This document shows positions 53,831 to 64,000 of a stretch of DNA of 64,000 nt, piece after piece. The position numbers and the translations under genes were made by a program. Numbering within the stretch: the stretch's first letter is position 1; each line of letters opens with the position of its first letter. Under the pieces are notes generated by a model. That model saw only the letters and a list, made by a program, of their open reading frames with translations, did not search any database and was not told the DNA's origin. This stretch comes from Pseudorasbora parva (taxonomy: Eukaryota > Chordata > Actinopteri > Cypriniformes > Gobionidae). The stretch lies in assembly GCF_024679245.1 (NCBI RefSeq), contig NC_090196.1:10708782-10772781 (forward strand). The letters are read 5' to 3'.

Positions 53831-54642
53831 ACAAAAATGCAGGTTCAGACCAACCTGCATTCAGACCAAATTTGTTTATTGGGTCACATCATTGATGCAC
53901 AAGGAGTGAGGCCGGACCCTGGAAAAGTCGACAGCATTGCTAACTTTCCAATATCCCAAAATGTACACAAACTCAAGCGGTTCCTAGGAATGGTGAACTA
54001 CTTAGGGAAAAACATCCCTAATTTAGCCACTGTCGGACAACCTATGACCTCCTGAAAACCAAAGTGGTGTGGAACTGGGGTCCAAATCAGGAGACAACCT
54101 TTCAGAAAGTGAAAAATGCCTTGATGTGCGCACCTGTTCTCACTTTCTTTGATGCTAGCAGACCCACAGCAGTTTCTGCAGATGCAAACAGCTATGGGAT
54201 GGGAGGCGTCCAGCTTCAAAAAGATGACGGTGAGTGGAGGCCTGTTGCATACTGTTCAAGGCACCTAAGTGATGCTGAAACGAGGTATGCACAACTAGAG
54301 ATGCAGTGTTTGGCGGGGGTCTGGGCCTGTGAATGCTTTGATAAATACCTGGACAGCTTCAGATTAATCACAGACCACAAACCCCTCGTCCCACTCATAA
54401 ACAGTAAAGACCTTGATAATGTTCCTCTCAGGTGCCAGAGGCTCTTAATGAGATTAATGCGGTACAGTTGCATTGCAGAATTTGCTCCTGGGAAGACACT
54501 GCACATAGCTGACGCACTATCAAGGGGCCCAGACCACACAGTGGAGAGCACGGACAGCCATAATGAGATAACTGTATATATATTGCTTCTGTTGTCAATA
54601 ACCTCCCTGCAACTTCACAGAAAATGGAGCGGATCAGGATGA
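53830..54642 (+). pseudogene. Ty3/Gypsy RT thumb and RNase H
   Basis: LGHIIDAQGVRPDPGKVDSI and LKRFLGMVNYLGK (53885-54010) are the post-palm block. After a frameshift at about 54050, the RNase H domain has VSADANSYGMGGV, ETRYAQLEMQCLAGVWACE and ITDHKPLVPLI, with the acidic residues present, then ADALSRGP. Upstream breaks prevent expression as one protein. Confidence 0.85.
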
Positions 54643-55895
54643 ACACAGAATTGGACAGCCAGTTGCAGTCAGTCCTTTGGTTCATTAGAAATGGCTGGCC
54701 AGAGTATACAACAAGCACACCTGAGGCCATCCAAGAGTATTTCCAGGTGAGAGGGGAGCTCTCTGAGTTTCAAGGTTTAGTCGTGAGAGGCAAACGTATA
54801 GTTATTCCTACCTGTATGAGGAAAGAAATTCTGGATAGAATCCATGATGGTCATCAAGGCCTACACAGGTGCCGTGAAAGGGCTTACCAGGCAGTATGGT
54901 GGCCTAACATCTCACAGGACATTAAACAGTATGTGCAGGAGTGCTCATACTGCGTCGAGATGAGGGCAGCACAAGGAAAGGAACCGTTGATTTCAAGTGA
55001 ATTACCCTGTATACCTTGGGAGAAAATAGCTGTGGACCTGTGTGAGCACAATAAGGGCCATTACCTGGTAGTATCAGATTATTACTCCAGATACATTGAG
55101 ATCCTGTCACTTCCTGCTCCCTCTACCAGCCAAGTGATTGGAAAACTCAAAGCTACATTTGCCCGTTTTGGGATTGCACGTGAGGTGAGAAGTGACAATG
55201 GCCCACAGTTTTCTAGTAAAGAATTCAGAGAATTTAGTTGTAAATATGATTTTTTTCATTTTACTTCTAGCCCACACTTCCCACAGAGCAATGGCCATGC
55301 GGAAAGGGCTGTACAGGCGGCCAATAATATTTTGAGGCAGAAAGACCCTCTGCTGGCTCTTATGTCTTATAGGGCAACCCCATCAGCGTCCACGGGGTTC
55401 AGTCCAGCAGAACTACTCATGGGAAGAAGGATTCGAACCACACGCCCAACACTGGAAGAGAACCTGAAACCTGCTTGGCCAGAAGATGAGAAAGTGAGAA
55501 GTGCTGATGCACTGGCAAAAGGTAAACAAACTTTCTCCTACAATCGCAGAAATGGAGTAAGGAACATACCAGTACTAAGTCAAGGAGATGCGGTCCGTGT
55601 CAGAGTGGACGGACAAAAAGACTGGACCAACCAAGGGACCATTCAAGGTTCTTTTTCCACGCCAAGGTCTTATGTAGTGGAAACACCAGAAGGAAAACTG
55701 ATCAGGAGAAACCGTTGTCACCTTCAGAAGGAGCACATTCCTTCTGCAACACCAGAATGCACAGGGGATGCCGAATGCATGGACTGTATGAATTGCAAGG
55801 GAATAAATACACCTACACATGCTGATCTTACAGATACCACCTCATCAGGGCAGGTACAGCAGTCACAGTCAGCCATAGTAACCCGCAATTATAAA
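54624..55895 (+). CDS. Ty3/Gypsy integrase, in frame with LINE sequence
   Basis: The open frame from the ATG at 54624 holds the H2C2 zinc motif (GHQGLHRCRERAYQAVWWP...ECSYC). The DDE core follows, with Asp in AVDLCEH, Asp in SDNGPQFSS and Glu in NGHAERAV, then a C-terminal beta-rich tail (GDAVRVRVDGQKDW...RRNRCHLQK). All catalytic residues are present. The frame does not stop at the element's end but reads on into LINE endonuclease sequence until 56042. It would need upstream Pol, which is broken, to be made normally. Confidence 0.9.
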
Positions 55896-56919
55896 GTGAC
55901 TAAAATGGATGTTCTTGATGTTTCTAGTCTTGAATGTCTATCACTTAAACTAGCTGGTCCTGCTCCACTTCTGATTATGCTGATTTATAGACCCCCGAGA
56001 TATAACAGGAACTTTCTATCTGAATTGACTCAACTTCTCTGAATTGACTCTTCTCGCCTGTGCCCAGCATGATAAAATAATGATGCTAGGTGACTTTAAC
56101 ATACATGTTGATTCTGATTGTACTCTTGGAAAAGACTTTATGTCTGTTCTGGACTGTTTTGAAGTGTGTCAGCATATTGATTTTCCCACACACTCCCACT
56201 CTCATACTCTTGATTTGCTTTGTACTGTTGCGATCGACAATGTGCATGCTCAGGGTCATGACTTGGGCATTTCTGATCATAAATTGATTGACTTCAACTT
56301 CTCACTCCCGGTTGTAAAACTTAACACCAAAACTATGATATCTTACCGTAACCTGAGATCTATAACTGCTGACAATTTCTCTGCTGACATTGCTGACTCT
56401 GTTCTTCCGTCTTCACTCAACGTCCTGAATCCTGATGAGATAGTCTCAGCCTATAATGAATCTATTTGTGATGTTTTGGATTATCTTTCACCATTAAAAA
56501 CTAGAACTGTTCCTTCTGCTCACTCTTCTCCTTGGTTCACTCCAGAACTAAGAGTTTTAAAGAGAAATTGTAGGCGTCTCGAAAGACTTTTTAAAAAAAA
56601 CTCCCTTCTTGTGCATTCCATGGCTTTTTCGGACTCTGTAGTGGAATATAAGGAAGCACTTAACGTAGCTCGCTCTAACTATCTTTCTACTGTCATTAAC
56701 AAAGCTAAATGCAAACCAAAAGCTCTCTTTTCTGAAATAAGCAAACTGGTCAAACCTTCATCCGTAGCTATAACTGGCTCTGTTAATCTGTGTGAAAGTT
56801 TTCAGTCATTTTTTACACAAAAAATTGATAACATTTATAAATCTTTTTCCCCAATTTTCTCTTCCTGTTTAGATCCATGTCTGATAGGTAATTCACTAGA
56901 CACTTTTTTAACTCACTAA
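55896..56919 (+). pseudogene. LINE apurinic-like endonuclease and linker
   Basis: PPLLIMLIYRPPR-type start at about 55980, stop at 56042 after a local 19-bp duplication of TCTGAATTGACTC. Then 56044-56919 carries MLGDFNIHVD (catalytic), DFPTHSHSHTLDL and GISDHKLIDF, the hallmarks of the LINE endonuclease C-terminal half, followed by the linker up to the RT. The N-terminal half is lacking. Confidence 0.85.
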
Positions 56920-56926
56920 TTCATCT

Positions 56927-57349
56927 GTGGTTGAACAACTGATTATCAAATCTAATTCTACCACCTGCACACTTGATCCTATCCCCACTTACCTTCTGAA
57001 AACATTTCTGCCTTCACTTATTCAACCCATTACCCATATTATAAATAGATCGCTCTCCACTGGTTATGTTCCGCATGATCTAAAAGTAGCAGCTGTAACT
57101 CCAATACTAAAGAAGTCTGGCCTTGATAATACAATTCTGAATAATTACAGACAAATATCTAACCTCCCTTTCATTGCCAAATCGCTTGAGAAAATCGTCA
57201 TAGTACAACTGCAGTCTCATCTAGAGCAAAATAATCTTTTTGAACCACTTCAATCGGGTTTCCGTCCCTATCATAGTACTGAAACAGCTCTTTTAAAAGT
57301 GCTAAACGACCTCCTCCTGATTTCAGATTCTGGTGCACACAGTGTACTT
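56927..57349 (+). pseudogene. LINE RT, N-terminal half (before the inversion)
   Basis: Contains [37 protein letters not shown] and [20 protein letters not shown], the blocks before palm motif A. The frame is open up to the left inversion junction at 57350, where it reads GAHSVLV. Confidence 0.85.
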
Positions 57350-57710
57350 GTTCCTGAAGGCATGAGTTAACAGAAGTGGAAGGATGAGTTGAATTGGGTT
57401 TAACTGTGAAATAAATCTGAATATCATCAGCATAACTGTGAAAGCAAAGACCATGTCGTCTGATTATCTGACCTAGTGGCAGTACATAAATGAGAAATAA
57501 GAGCGGACCAAGTACAGAACCTTGAGGTACACCATGAGTGATAGTAACGGTACTTGATCGATCTTTACCTATTCTTACAAACTGCTGTCTATCTGTGAGA
57601 TACGAGGTCAACCACTGAAGAGCAGCACCAGTGATGCCTATCGCAGACAGACGGGAAAGGAGCGTGGAGTGGCACACAGTGTCAAAGGCCGCACTGAGAT
57701 CGAGCAGAAC
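57350..57710 (-). pseudogene. LINE RT catalytic core, inverted in place
   Basis: On the minus strand, from 57710 down: VLLDLSAAFDTV (palm A), [17 protein letters not shown] (palm B) and SYADDIQIYF (catalytic YADD), ending at NSCLQE. Flipping the segment would join HSVL to LLDLSAAFD on the left and CLQE to LKTWMTDNF on the right, in one frame. The junctions share the inverted microhomology GTTC (57350-57353) and GAAC (57707-57710). So this is a clean inversion of the element's own DNA and not a foreign fragment. Confidence 0.9.
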
Positions 57711-58465
57711 TTAAAACCTGGATGACTGATAACTTCCTACAATTAAATACCGATAAAATGAAAATCTTGTTGATTGGCCCTAAATCTCAAAATTTGCTAC
57801 ATGACATTTTCATTAATATTGATGGAGTACGGATTAACCCTTCAAAAATTGTGCGTAATCTGGGGGTATTGCTTGACTCTTCATTATCTTTTGACTCACA
57901 TATTGGTCAGACAGTTAAGACATGCTTTTTCCACTTGCGAAATATTGTACGTATCCGCCGATCCCTCAACTTTAATGATTCTGAAACCGTTATTCACGCA
58001 TTCATTACCTCACGACTTGACTACTGCAATGCTCTATACAGCGGCTTACCAGCAAAGGCTATACATCGCCTCCAAATGGTACAAAATTCTGCTGCCCGAG
58101 CACTAACTTTTAATAAAAAATCTGTCCACATCACTCCCATCCTCAACCAACTTCACTGGCTTCCTTTGGCCAGCCGCATCCAGTTTAAACTGTTAGTTTT
58201 AGTCTACAAAGCCATTCATGGCCCTGCACCACTATACCTTGCTGAGTTAGTTCACAGGTATGTTCCTGCCCGGACCCTCAGATCCAGCAATGATAATCTG
58301 CTTGTTGTACCAAAGTTTAAACGCACTACTATGGGAGGTAGGGCTTTTAGTGTTGCTGGCCCTACATTATGGAACAAGCTGCCCTTGACTATCCGTAACG
58401 CACCGACTCTACAGTTGTTTAAATCCGAACTTAAAACTCACCTGTTTTCTTTGGGCAGTAAATAA
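57711..58465 (+). pseudogene. LINE RT C-terminal region
   Basis: Open frame with DNFLQLNTDKMKILLIG, RNLGVLLDSSLSFDSHI, ITSRLDYCNALYSGLP and LHWLPLASRIQFKLL, the conserved C-terminal part of CR1/L2-type polymerases, ending LKTHLFSLGSK. It is cut off from its catalytic core by the inversion. Confidence 0.85.
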
Positions 58466-58720
58466 TTATCTCTCGCACCAAATCAGCCATCAAAGTGATC
58501 ATACACCTTTTCATGTTACATGACTAGTTGCTGTTAATTGTTCGGTTTGATTATGTAACTTCTTTGTTGTTGTTGTCTATCTGGAGTTGATTGTTGTACA
58601 CCTGCTTGTTTATTTGTTATCATGAACAGGCCGATTGTTTTGTACTACATTGTAAAGCGACCTTGGGTTCCTGAAAGGCTATAAAAAATAAACATATTAT
58701 TAAAAATAAACATATTATGA

Positions 58721-60550
58721 TCATGTTGGGTAAGTACTCTGTGTATCATTAAATTATTTTATTTTTTTACAACACCGGCAAAGATTGTTTATTCCAGCGT
58801 GCGTTCAGACAGGGTGTAAAATGTGTTATTTTGGCAAGGTTGCCTGCTAAAATTTGCACTCATGGGTCTATATATCACATAATAGTCGCTTCAACCCGCG
58901 GACATAGAAAACAACCCACGGAGAAAATGCGGACTTGGCAACACAGCGCAGTTGAAGTCTGTTGACATTTGACAAAGCGTCACTTCGTTTCTCTGATTGG
59001 TTGTAGGTCTATGGAGCAGTTTCAGACTCATATTCTGACTAGAATTGAGTATGACCACGTCAGGCTAATGTCCAGTGACTTTAAAGGTAGCTTTCTTTCA
59101 CAAACTGGAAGTATAAGCACGTGTTTATGTAACATGCAACTTATGCCCTGGAAAAGTCTCTCCACGTCAGTGAATGCAAAGGATAACGTGAGCTAAAGGA
59201 TGAGACAGAGCTACAACATTAAAGCAACCAAAACTCTTGTTTTTCTCCACCGCAAACTCTTATCACCCAGACAGAATTTAACAAAATAATATCTAGATAT
59301 ATATAGTTGAGGACATGCTGCTATTGTTGGCAGTTGAGTCTGATTCTTTCTGGGCAATCATTGCGAAAATACCCGTGAGAGAGTGGGTAAGCCCGCCATA
59401 CAAACTTGAGAGCACTTCTTGTGAGGAATTAATTTTGTGAGGAACAAAATAATTCAGGTAGGCCAGTGGTTCCCAAACCTGTCCTGGGGACTCCCTACTA
59501 GTGCACATTTTGCATTTCTCCTCATCTAACACACCTGATTCAACTTATTAGCTCATTAGTAGAGACTGCAAGACTTTAATTAGGTGTGTCTAATGAGGGA
59601 GACATAGAAAATGTGCAGTAATGAGGGATCCCCAGGACAGGTTTGGGAACCACTGAAGTAGGCTACAGTATGTCCACCAGTTGTAAAGTTGTGTGACAGT
59701 TTTAGAACTGTAATGTGCACTACAAAGAGTCTAGGCTATGTAAGTTAGGCTAATATATATTTGTATTATTATTATTTTCTATGTTTGGTAGGCATATCTT
59801 AAGGAGCATCATTTATTTTTAGATTTATTTGTTGGCCAGTTGGGGTCTGTGCAATAAGTATTACAGTTCTAAATAATCTATTTTGTTTTATTGTTCCACT
59901 ATAGTACTAATAGTACTGAATTTGATAGGTGTCTCTCACATTGTCCCACAGCAACATAAAAAAGAGTAGATTAGTGTACAATGTTTTATAATAATAATTT
60001 ATTCTATTTAGTGTCCATTTCATGCATTTAACATGTAATATTGGGTGCATGTTATGTGACATATTTTAACATTTAAAAAAAGAGTACTACACAGTAGTTA
60101 CTTTTCCTGGTAATTAAAGGGGTGGTTCGATGTTTATGGGGCGCAGTATAAAATATCTTAATTTTTTTTTTTTTTAAACGCCGTATTTTTCTTATATTTT
60201 ACCTTTATTCCACACCACTGTCTCCACTGTGCTTTGAACAGCTCATTTTCTTCCTGCTTCTATGAAGCCCATCCCTCCAAAAAAACGCAATGGATCTAAG
60301 ACCTAAGAAGATTAGTTAGATGGCCAAATGTAGTTTCATGTATATTTATTAGCTGAAGTGCCAAGCACAGGTTGTCCGGAAATGCCACGCCCCTTACCAT
60401 TACAGGCAGAAGTTACATCTGTACATCCATGTACATAAACACTGCCCCAGATGTGACTTCTGCCCATAATAAGCTCGCAAGGGTTTATGATGACACCAAC
60501 CTGGGAAGAAGCTCGTTGTATTCCAAACCGGACGTTTTTGTAGGCAATAA
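58721..60550. other. Non-coding spacer with small repeats
   Basis: Apart from the element at 59464-59655, no gene is seen. TTAAAGGGGTGGTTCGA at 60116 may be the left end of another TTAA-type element whose right part is displaced by DIRS copy D. Confidence 0.4.
59464..59655. mobile_element. Short hAT-like MITE
   Basis: Ends CAGTGGTTCCCAAACCTGTC and its complement at 59636-59655 are inverted repeats. The flanks AGGTAGGC (59456-59463) and AAGTAGGC (59656-59663) form an 8-bp duplication with one mismatch. Confidence 0.75.
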
Positions 60551-60765
60551 ACGTCTCGGTTACGTATGTAACCCTAGTTCCCTGAGGGAACGAGACGCTG
60601 CGTCGAAACGCTGTGAGAACGCCTCTGTTTAAATGCGTCGTGAAGCGCCTGTAGAACCATTCCATCGGAAAAAAGATCGATCGTCGGCGTGATGACGTCA
60701 TCGACCGGAAGCTATAAAACGTCCGTGAAAACAAACAGGAACTAACTTCTGATAAAGCCTGAAGT
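60551..60765 (-). repeat. Left terminal repeat of DIRS copy D
   Basis: Near-identical to 29724-29940, including TGATGACGTCATCG and the GCTATAAAACG box. Confidence 0.85.
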
Positions 60766-60797
60766 AAGTGATCACGGACACGCCGGGAGTATGGCAA

Positions 60798-60900
60798 AGC
60801 GACGCAGCGTCTCGTTCCCTCAGGGAACTAGGGTTACATACGTAACCGAGACGTTCCCTTTCGGGGAACTCGAGCTGCGTCGAAACGCTGTGAGAACGCT
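60798..60900. repeat. Internal complementary region of DIRS copy D
   Basis: The first half is the complement of the left outer end at 60551-60605. The second half should match the right end beyond the window. Confidence 0.8.
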
Positions 60901-60959
60901 TATACCCACATCGCCATAGGACCAAGTGTCTCGTATGTGTGAAGCCGAAGCGCACACGG

Positions 60960-62080
60960 TTACGAGAGTACCTGTGCCCCTACAGTAGATGCCAGGTCTA
61001 GTTCGTAGAACCTGACAAAGGTAGAAGGAGACGACCAACCGGCCGCGTTACAGATATCATGGAGGGAAGCCCCCGACAAAAGTGCTTTAGAAGCAGCCAT
61101 ACCCCTGGTTGAGTGCGCCCGGACAGCCAGTGGAGACGGCTGCCCGGTAGCTTCATAAGCAAGTGAGATGGCCTCGACCACCCACTTGCTCATCCTCTGC
61201 TTGGATACTGGGGCCCCCTTCTTAGGGGGTCCAAAGCAAACAAACAATTGTTCAGTTTTTCTCCACAGGGCAGCTCTGTGGACATAAGTATCCAGTGCCC
61301 TCACAGGACACAGCAGATTTAATCTTTCCTGGTCTGACGTCATAAATGGAGGAGGACAGAAGGCTTGTAGAGTGATGGGGCCCCGTGGGCTCGTAGGAAC
61401 CTTGGGGACATAACCCGGCCTGGGATGCAGAAATGCTTTCACCATCCCTGGCGCAAACTCTAGACATGAGGGCTCTACCGACAGAGACTGAATATCTCCT
61501 ATCCTTTTAAGAGATGATATGGCCAAAAGGAAGATGGTTTTTAGAGTGAGGAACTTATCCGAAACCTCCTCCAGAGGTTCGAACGGAGGTCCGGACAAGC
61601 CCCTCAAAACAATGGCCAAGTCCCATGCCGGGACCCTCGAGTGCATAACTGGCCTCAACCTTAATGTGCCACGAAGGAAGCGTGTAATTAGAGGGTGTCT
61701 TCCCAAAGACACTCCACTGCAAGGGACGTGGACAGCACCCAAGGCCGCCACGTACACCTTAAGTGTGGAGGGGGTCAACCCTGCAGAGAACCTCTCCTGC
61801 AGGAACTCCAGCACTGTACCAACCGGGCAGTTAACTGGATCCCACTGGCGTTCTCTGCACCATGCTGAGAAAAGTCTCCATTTCAAAGCGTACAGCTTCC
61901 TTGTGGACGGAGCTCTGGAGTGTAGGATGGTCTCTACGACCTCGGCCGAGAGACCCTCCTCTATGAGCCTAGCCCCCTCAGAGGCCAGGCCCACAGTTTC
62001 CACATCTCTGGGCGTGGGTGCAGGAATCTCCCGCCCGCCTGAGAGAGTAGATCCCTCCTGGTCGGAATCTCCATCGGAGA
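60960..62080 (-). CDS. DIRS tyrosine recombinase (copy D), intact
   Basis: A minus-strand frame with core-binding domain (STRKLYALKWRLFSAWCRERQ, LTPSTLKVYVAALGAVH) and catalytic domain: Arg I in LKRIGDIQSLS, HxxR in AHSTRGMAASKALLSG, AAGWSSPSTF and the nucleophile Tyr in VRFYELD. It ends LASTVGAQVLS and stop at 60960. This restores the residues lost in copy B. The frame is also open upstream through the RT region to 63998, so the start is set by domain and not by stop. Role: recombines circular element DNA into the genome without a target duplication. Confidence 0.88.
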
Positions 62081-64000
62081 GCCTTCCAGGAGAGATATCA
62101 GGTCCGCAAACCATACTCGGGTCGGCCAGTTCGGAGCCACTAGAAGTACCTGGGCCCCGTCCCGGCGTACCCTCTCCAGAACTCCTGGAAGCAGGACAAT
62201 CGGGGGGAAGGCGTACAGAGGCAGCCTCGGCCACTCCTGTACCATGGCATCCAGCCCCAGCGGGGCCGGATGGGTCAGAGAAAACCACTGCGGGCAGTGA
62301 GAATTCTCCGCCGAAGCGAACAGGTCTATCTCTGCCTTCCCATAAACCTTCCAAAGGAGCTCCACCACCTCTGGATGGAGTCTCCATTCCCCGGGCCTCG
62401 GCCCCTGTCTCGACAGGCTGTCTGCTTCCTGATTCAGGGCCCCCGGGATATATACTGCCCTGACTGACAGCAACTTCCCTTGGGCCCACAGGAGGATCCG
62501 ATGTGCCAATTTGTCCAACGGACGAGACTTCAGACCCCCCTGGTGGTTTATGTAGGCCACCACGGACGTGTTGTCTGTTCTGACTAGTACATGGTGGCCC
62601 CTGAGGTCGGGCAGGAACTGTTTCAATGCAAGAAACACTGCGAGCATCTCTAGCCGATTTATGTGCCAGTGCCGCTGATGCTCCTGCCATAGACCCTGGG
62701 ACGAGCGACCACTCATGGTCGCCCCCCAGCCCGTGAGAGAGGCGTCTGTCGTTAGCGTTACGCGACGAACAAGAGCCCCCAACACGGGACCCTGAGATAA
62801 AAACCCCGGGTTTTTCCACATGACCAGAGCACGTAGGCATCGCCGCGTGACTTTGATCGTGCGGAGCGGATTTCCCCTCGGGGAGAACCCTTTTGTCTTG
62901 AGCCACCACTGCAGTGGCCTCATGTACAGTAGGCCAAAAGGTATCACGTTGGACGCTGCTGCCATGAGACCTAACAGTTTCTGGAACTGTTTCACAGTGA
63001 CGGCTCGGCCTAGCTTCTGTTCTTTGGCGGCTGCCAGGATCGATGCTATGCGTGTTGGCGATAATTGCGCCCGCATAATTACCGAGTCCCAGTTCACACC
63101 CAGAAAAGTGGTTCTCTGAGCCGGAGAAAGCACACTCTTCTTGGCGTTCAGCCTCAACCCCAGCTTCGACATATGGGCGAGAACAGCATCTCGATGCTGA
63201 ACCGCCATCTGCTCTGTATTCGCTAGAATCAGCCAGTCGTCGATATAGTTCAATATGCGGATGCCCTGTAGACGCAGCGGCGCCAGAGCTGCATCCACAC
63301 ACTTGGTGAACGTGCGGGGTGACAGTGCTAGACCGAAGGGAAGTACACGATATTGGTATGCCTCTCCCCCGAAGGCAAACCTCAGGAACTTCCTGTGATG
63401 TGGAAGGATGGAGACATGAAAATACGCATCTTTGAGGTCTATGGTGACAAACCAATCCTCCGATTTGACCTGCGCTACAATCTGTCTGAGTGTAAGCATC
63501 TTGAATTTGAGCTTGGCCACCGAGCGATTCAATAGCCGCAGATCTAATATCGGGCGTAAGCCCCCATCCTTCTTCGGCACGATGAAGTAACGGCTGTAAA
63601 AGCCAGACTCCCTGCTGGGAGGGGGAACCCTCTCTATAGCCCCTTTTTGCAGGAGTGTCTCTACTTCCTGTGCCATTACCAGAGCCTGCTCCGGGCCCAC
63701 CTCTGTAGGCAGGACACCGCAGAAAGGAGGTGGCCGACTTCCGAATTGAATGGCGTACCCCCTTTCTATTATCTGCAGGACCCAACGAGATATATTTGGT
63801 AGACGTTTCCACTCGTCTAGAAAATCTACTAAGGGAACCAGCCTCTCGAGGCTGGCCTCTGGTGTATTTTGAGCAACAAGCACAGTGCCCTGAAGCGGCG
63901 GACCGGCAGGGAACAACTGACTTGACTGCTCGGGGACCCCCCGAAGGGGGTGCGGACCACCCTCGGGTGGCCCGCGGAGACCGACTGCGCCCCGGCATTG
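61961..64000 (-). CDS. DIRS RT/RNase H (copy D), partial at window edge
   Basis: An open minus-strand frame with YFIVPKKDGGLRPILDLR, DWFVTIDLKDAYFHVSI, YRVLPFGLALSPRTFTK and NYIDDWLILA (RT). RNase H has LTTDASLTGWG, NRLEMLAVFLALK, RTDNTSVVAYINHQGG, then EIDLFASAENSHCPQWFS. It ends LWAWPLRGLGS at 61961, overlapping the recombinase frame by about 120 bases. By comparison with copy B, only about 28 residues or so of the N-terminus are outside the window. Confidence 0.9.
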   Translation of the reverse strand, partial: QCRGAVGLRGPPEGGPHPLRGVPEQSSQLFPAGPPLQGTVLVAQNTPEASLERLVPLVDFLDEWKRLPNISRWVLQIIERGYAIQFGSRPPPFCGVLPTEVGPEQALVMAQEVETLLQKGAIERVPPPSRESGFYSRYFIVPKKDGGLRPILDLRLLNRSVAKLKFKMLTLRQIVAQVKSEDWFVTIDLKDAYFHVSILPHHRKFLRFAFGGEAYQYRVLPFGLALSPRTFTKCVDAALAPLRLQGIRILNYIDDWLILANTEQMAVQHRDAVLAHMSKLGLRLNAKKSVLSPAQRTTFLGVNWDSVIMRAQLSPTRIASILAAAKEQKLGRAVTVKQFQKLLGLMAAASNVIPFGLLYMRPLQWWLKTKGFSPRGNPLRTIKVTRRCLRALVMWKNPGFLSQGPVLGALVRRVTLTTDASLTGWGATMSGRSSQGLWQEHQRHWHINRLEMLAVFLALKQFLPDLRGHHVLVRTDNTSVVAYINHQGGLKSRPLDKLAHRILLWAQGKLLSVRAVYIPGALNQEADSLSRQGPRPGEWRLHPEVVELLWKVYGKAEIDLFASAENSHCPQWFSLTHPAPLGLDAMVQEWPRLPLYAFPPIVLLPGVLERVRRDGAQVLLVAPNWPTRVWFADLISLLEGSPMEIPTRRDLLSQAGGRFLHPRPEMWKLWAWPLRGLGS

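Larger units (their letters stand above)
55896..58720 (+). mobile_element. LINE of the CR1/L2/Rex1 group with inverted RT core
   Basis: Starts inside the endonuclease domain directly behind Gypsy sequence and ends with GCGACCTTGGGTTCCTGAAA and an A-rich AATAAACATATTATTAAA tail at about 58720. The order endonuclease, RT, C-terminal domain is kept, but 57350-57710 is in reverse orientation. Truncated at the 5' end. Confidence 0.85.
60551..64000 (-). mobile_element. DIRS-type retrotransposon copy D, runs off the window
   Basis: Same family and orientation as copy B. It begins ACGTCTCGGTTACGTATGTA, with terminal repeat to about 60765, an internal complementary region at 60798-60900, recombinase, then RT/RNase H to the window edge. 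Gag and the right terminal repeat lie beyond 64000. Coding frames visible here are open, so this is the best-preserved DIRS copy. Confidence 0.92.

Noticed and set aside
61519..62463. Plus-strand ORF of 314 codons
   Set aside because: Antisense to the RT/recombinase genes, where GC-rich codon use keeps it open. A similar antisense frame is broken up in copy B.
62080..63998. N-terminal two thirds of the 1012-codon minus-strand frame as a separate protein
   Set aside because: It reads the RT/RNase H gene out of frame. Only the last third has recombinase motifs. Kept only as an observation about overlapping frames.

Overview
The window looks like an AT-rich, transposon-packed piece of a teleost genome, most likely a cyprinid (zebrafish/carp group). 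The reasons are the DIRS1-like tyrosine-recombinase retrotransposons, L2/Rex1-type LINEs, a 5S-rRNA-derived SINE-like repeat, hAT-like and TTAA-flanked non-autonomous elements, Ty3/Gypsy elements, and a spliced vertebrate receptor tyrosine phosphatase gene with teleost-style exons. Nothing bacterial is present. The species call is inference from repeat families; no search was run.

The only confident host gene is on the minus strand. Six exons encode the C-terminal half of the catalytic domain and the tail of a receptor-type protein tyrosine phosphatase of the R3 subtype, closest by recall to PTPRJ. Five exons lie at 46421-47496. The terminal exon lies 27.9 kb away at 18420-18545. Upstream exons are not visible in the window.

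Layout from left to right:
- 1-2345: a decayed Ty3/Gypsy element on the minus strand, cut by the window edge.
- 3055-3495: a small inverted-repeat element.
- 3630-7980: a complete, young, non-autonomous LTR retrotransposon. It has about 1-kb LTRs, an AATAG target-site duplication and a proline-rich tandem-repeat ORF, and looks self-primed.
- 8700-12934: a decayed DIRS element with a GC-rich 104-bp tandem array.
- 15340-15740: a deleted IS630/Tc1-like transposase.
- 16452-18030: a TTAA-flanked element.
- 18.4-46.4 kb, the large phosphatase intron: a THAP-transposon relic, an L2-like LINE, a 5S-derived repeat split by DIRS copy A, and a large inverted-repeat composite (29203-43982). The composite contains DIRS copies B and C and a small spliced-exon cassette.
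- 46.4-47.5 kb: phosphatase exons.
- 47.6-49.0 kb: two nested palindromic elements.
- 49.1-51.7 kb: a retrovirus-like LTR/leader relic.
- 51.8-55.9 kb: a second Ty3/Gypsy element, fused to a LINE at 55.9-58.7 kb whose reverse transcriptase core is inverted in place.
- 60551-64000: DIRS copy D, with an intact recombinase, running off the window.

The mobile elements are layered. DIRS A sits in a SINE-like repeat, DIRS B in a 94-bp tandem array, an hAT-type element inside another palindrome, and a LINE directly behind a Gypsy integrase. The order of insertions can largely be read from what interrupts what. Most element genes are broken. The exceptions are the DIRS B RT/RNase H frame, the DIRS D RT/RNase H and recombinase frames, the Gypsy integrase, and the ORF of the young LTR element.
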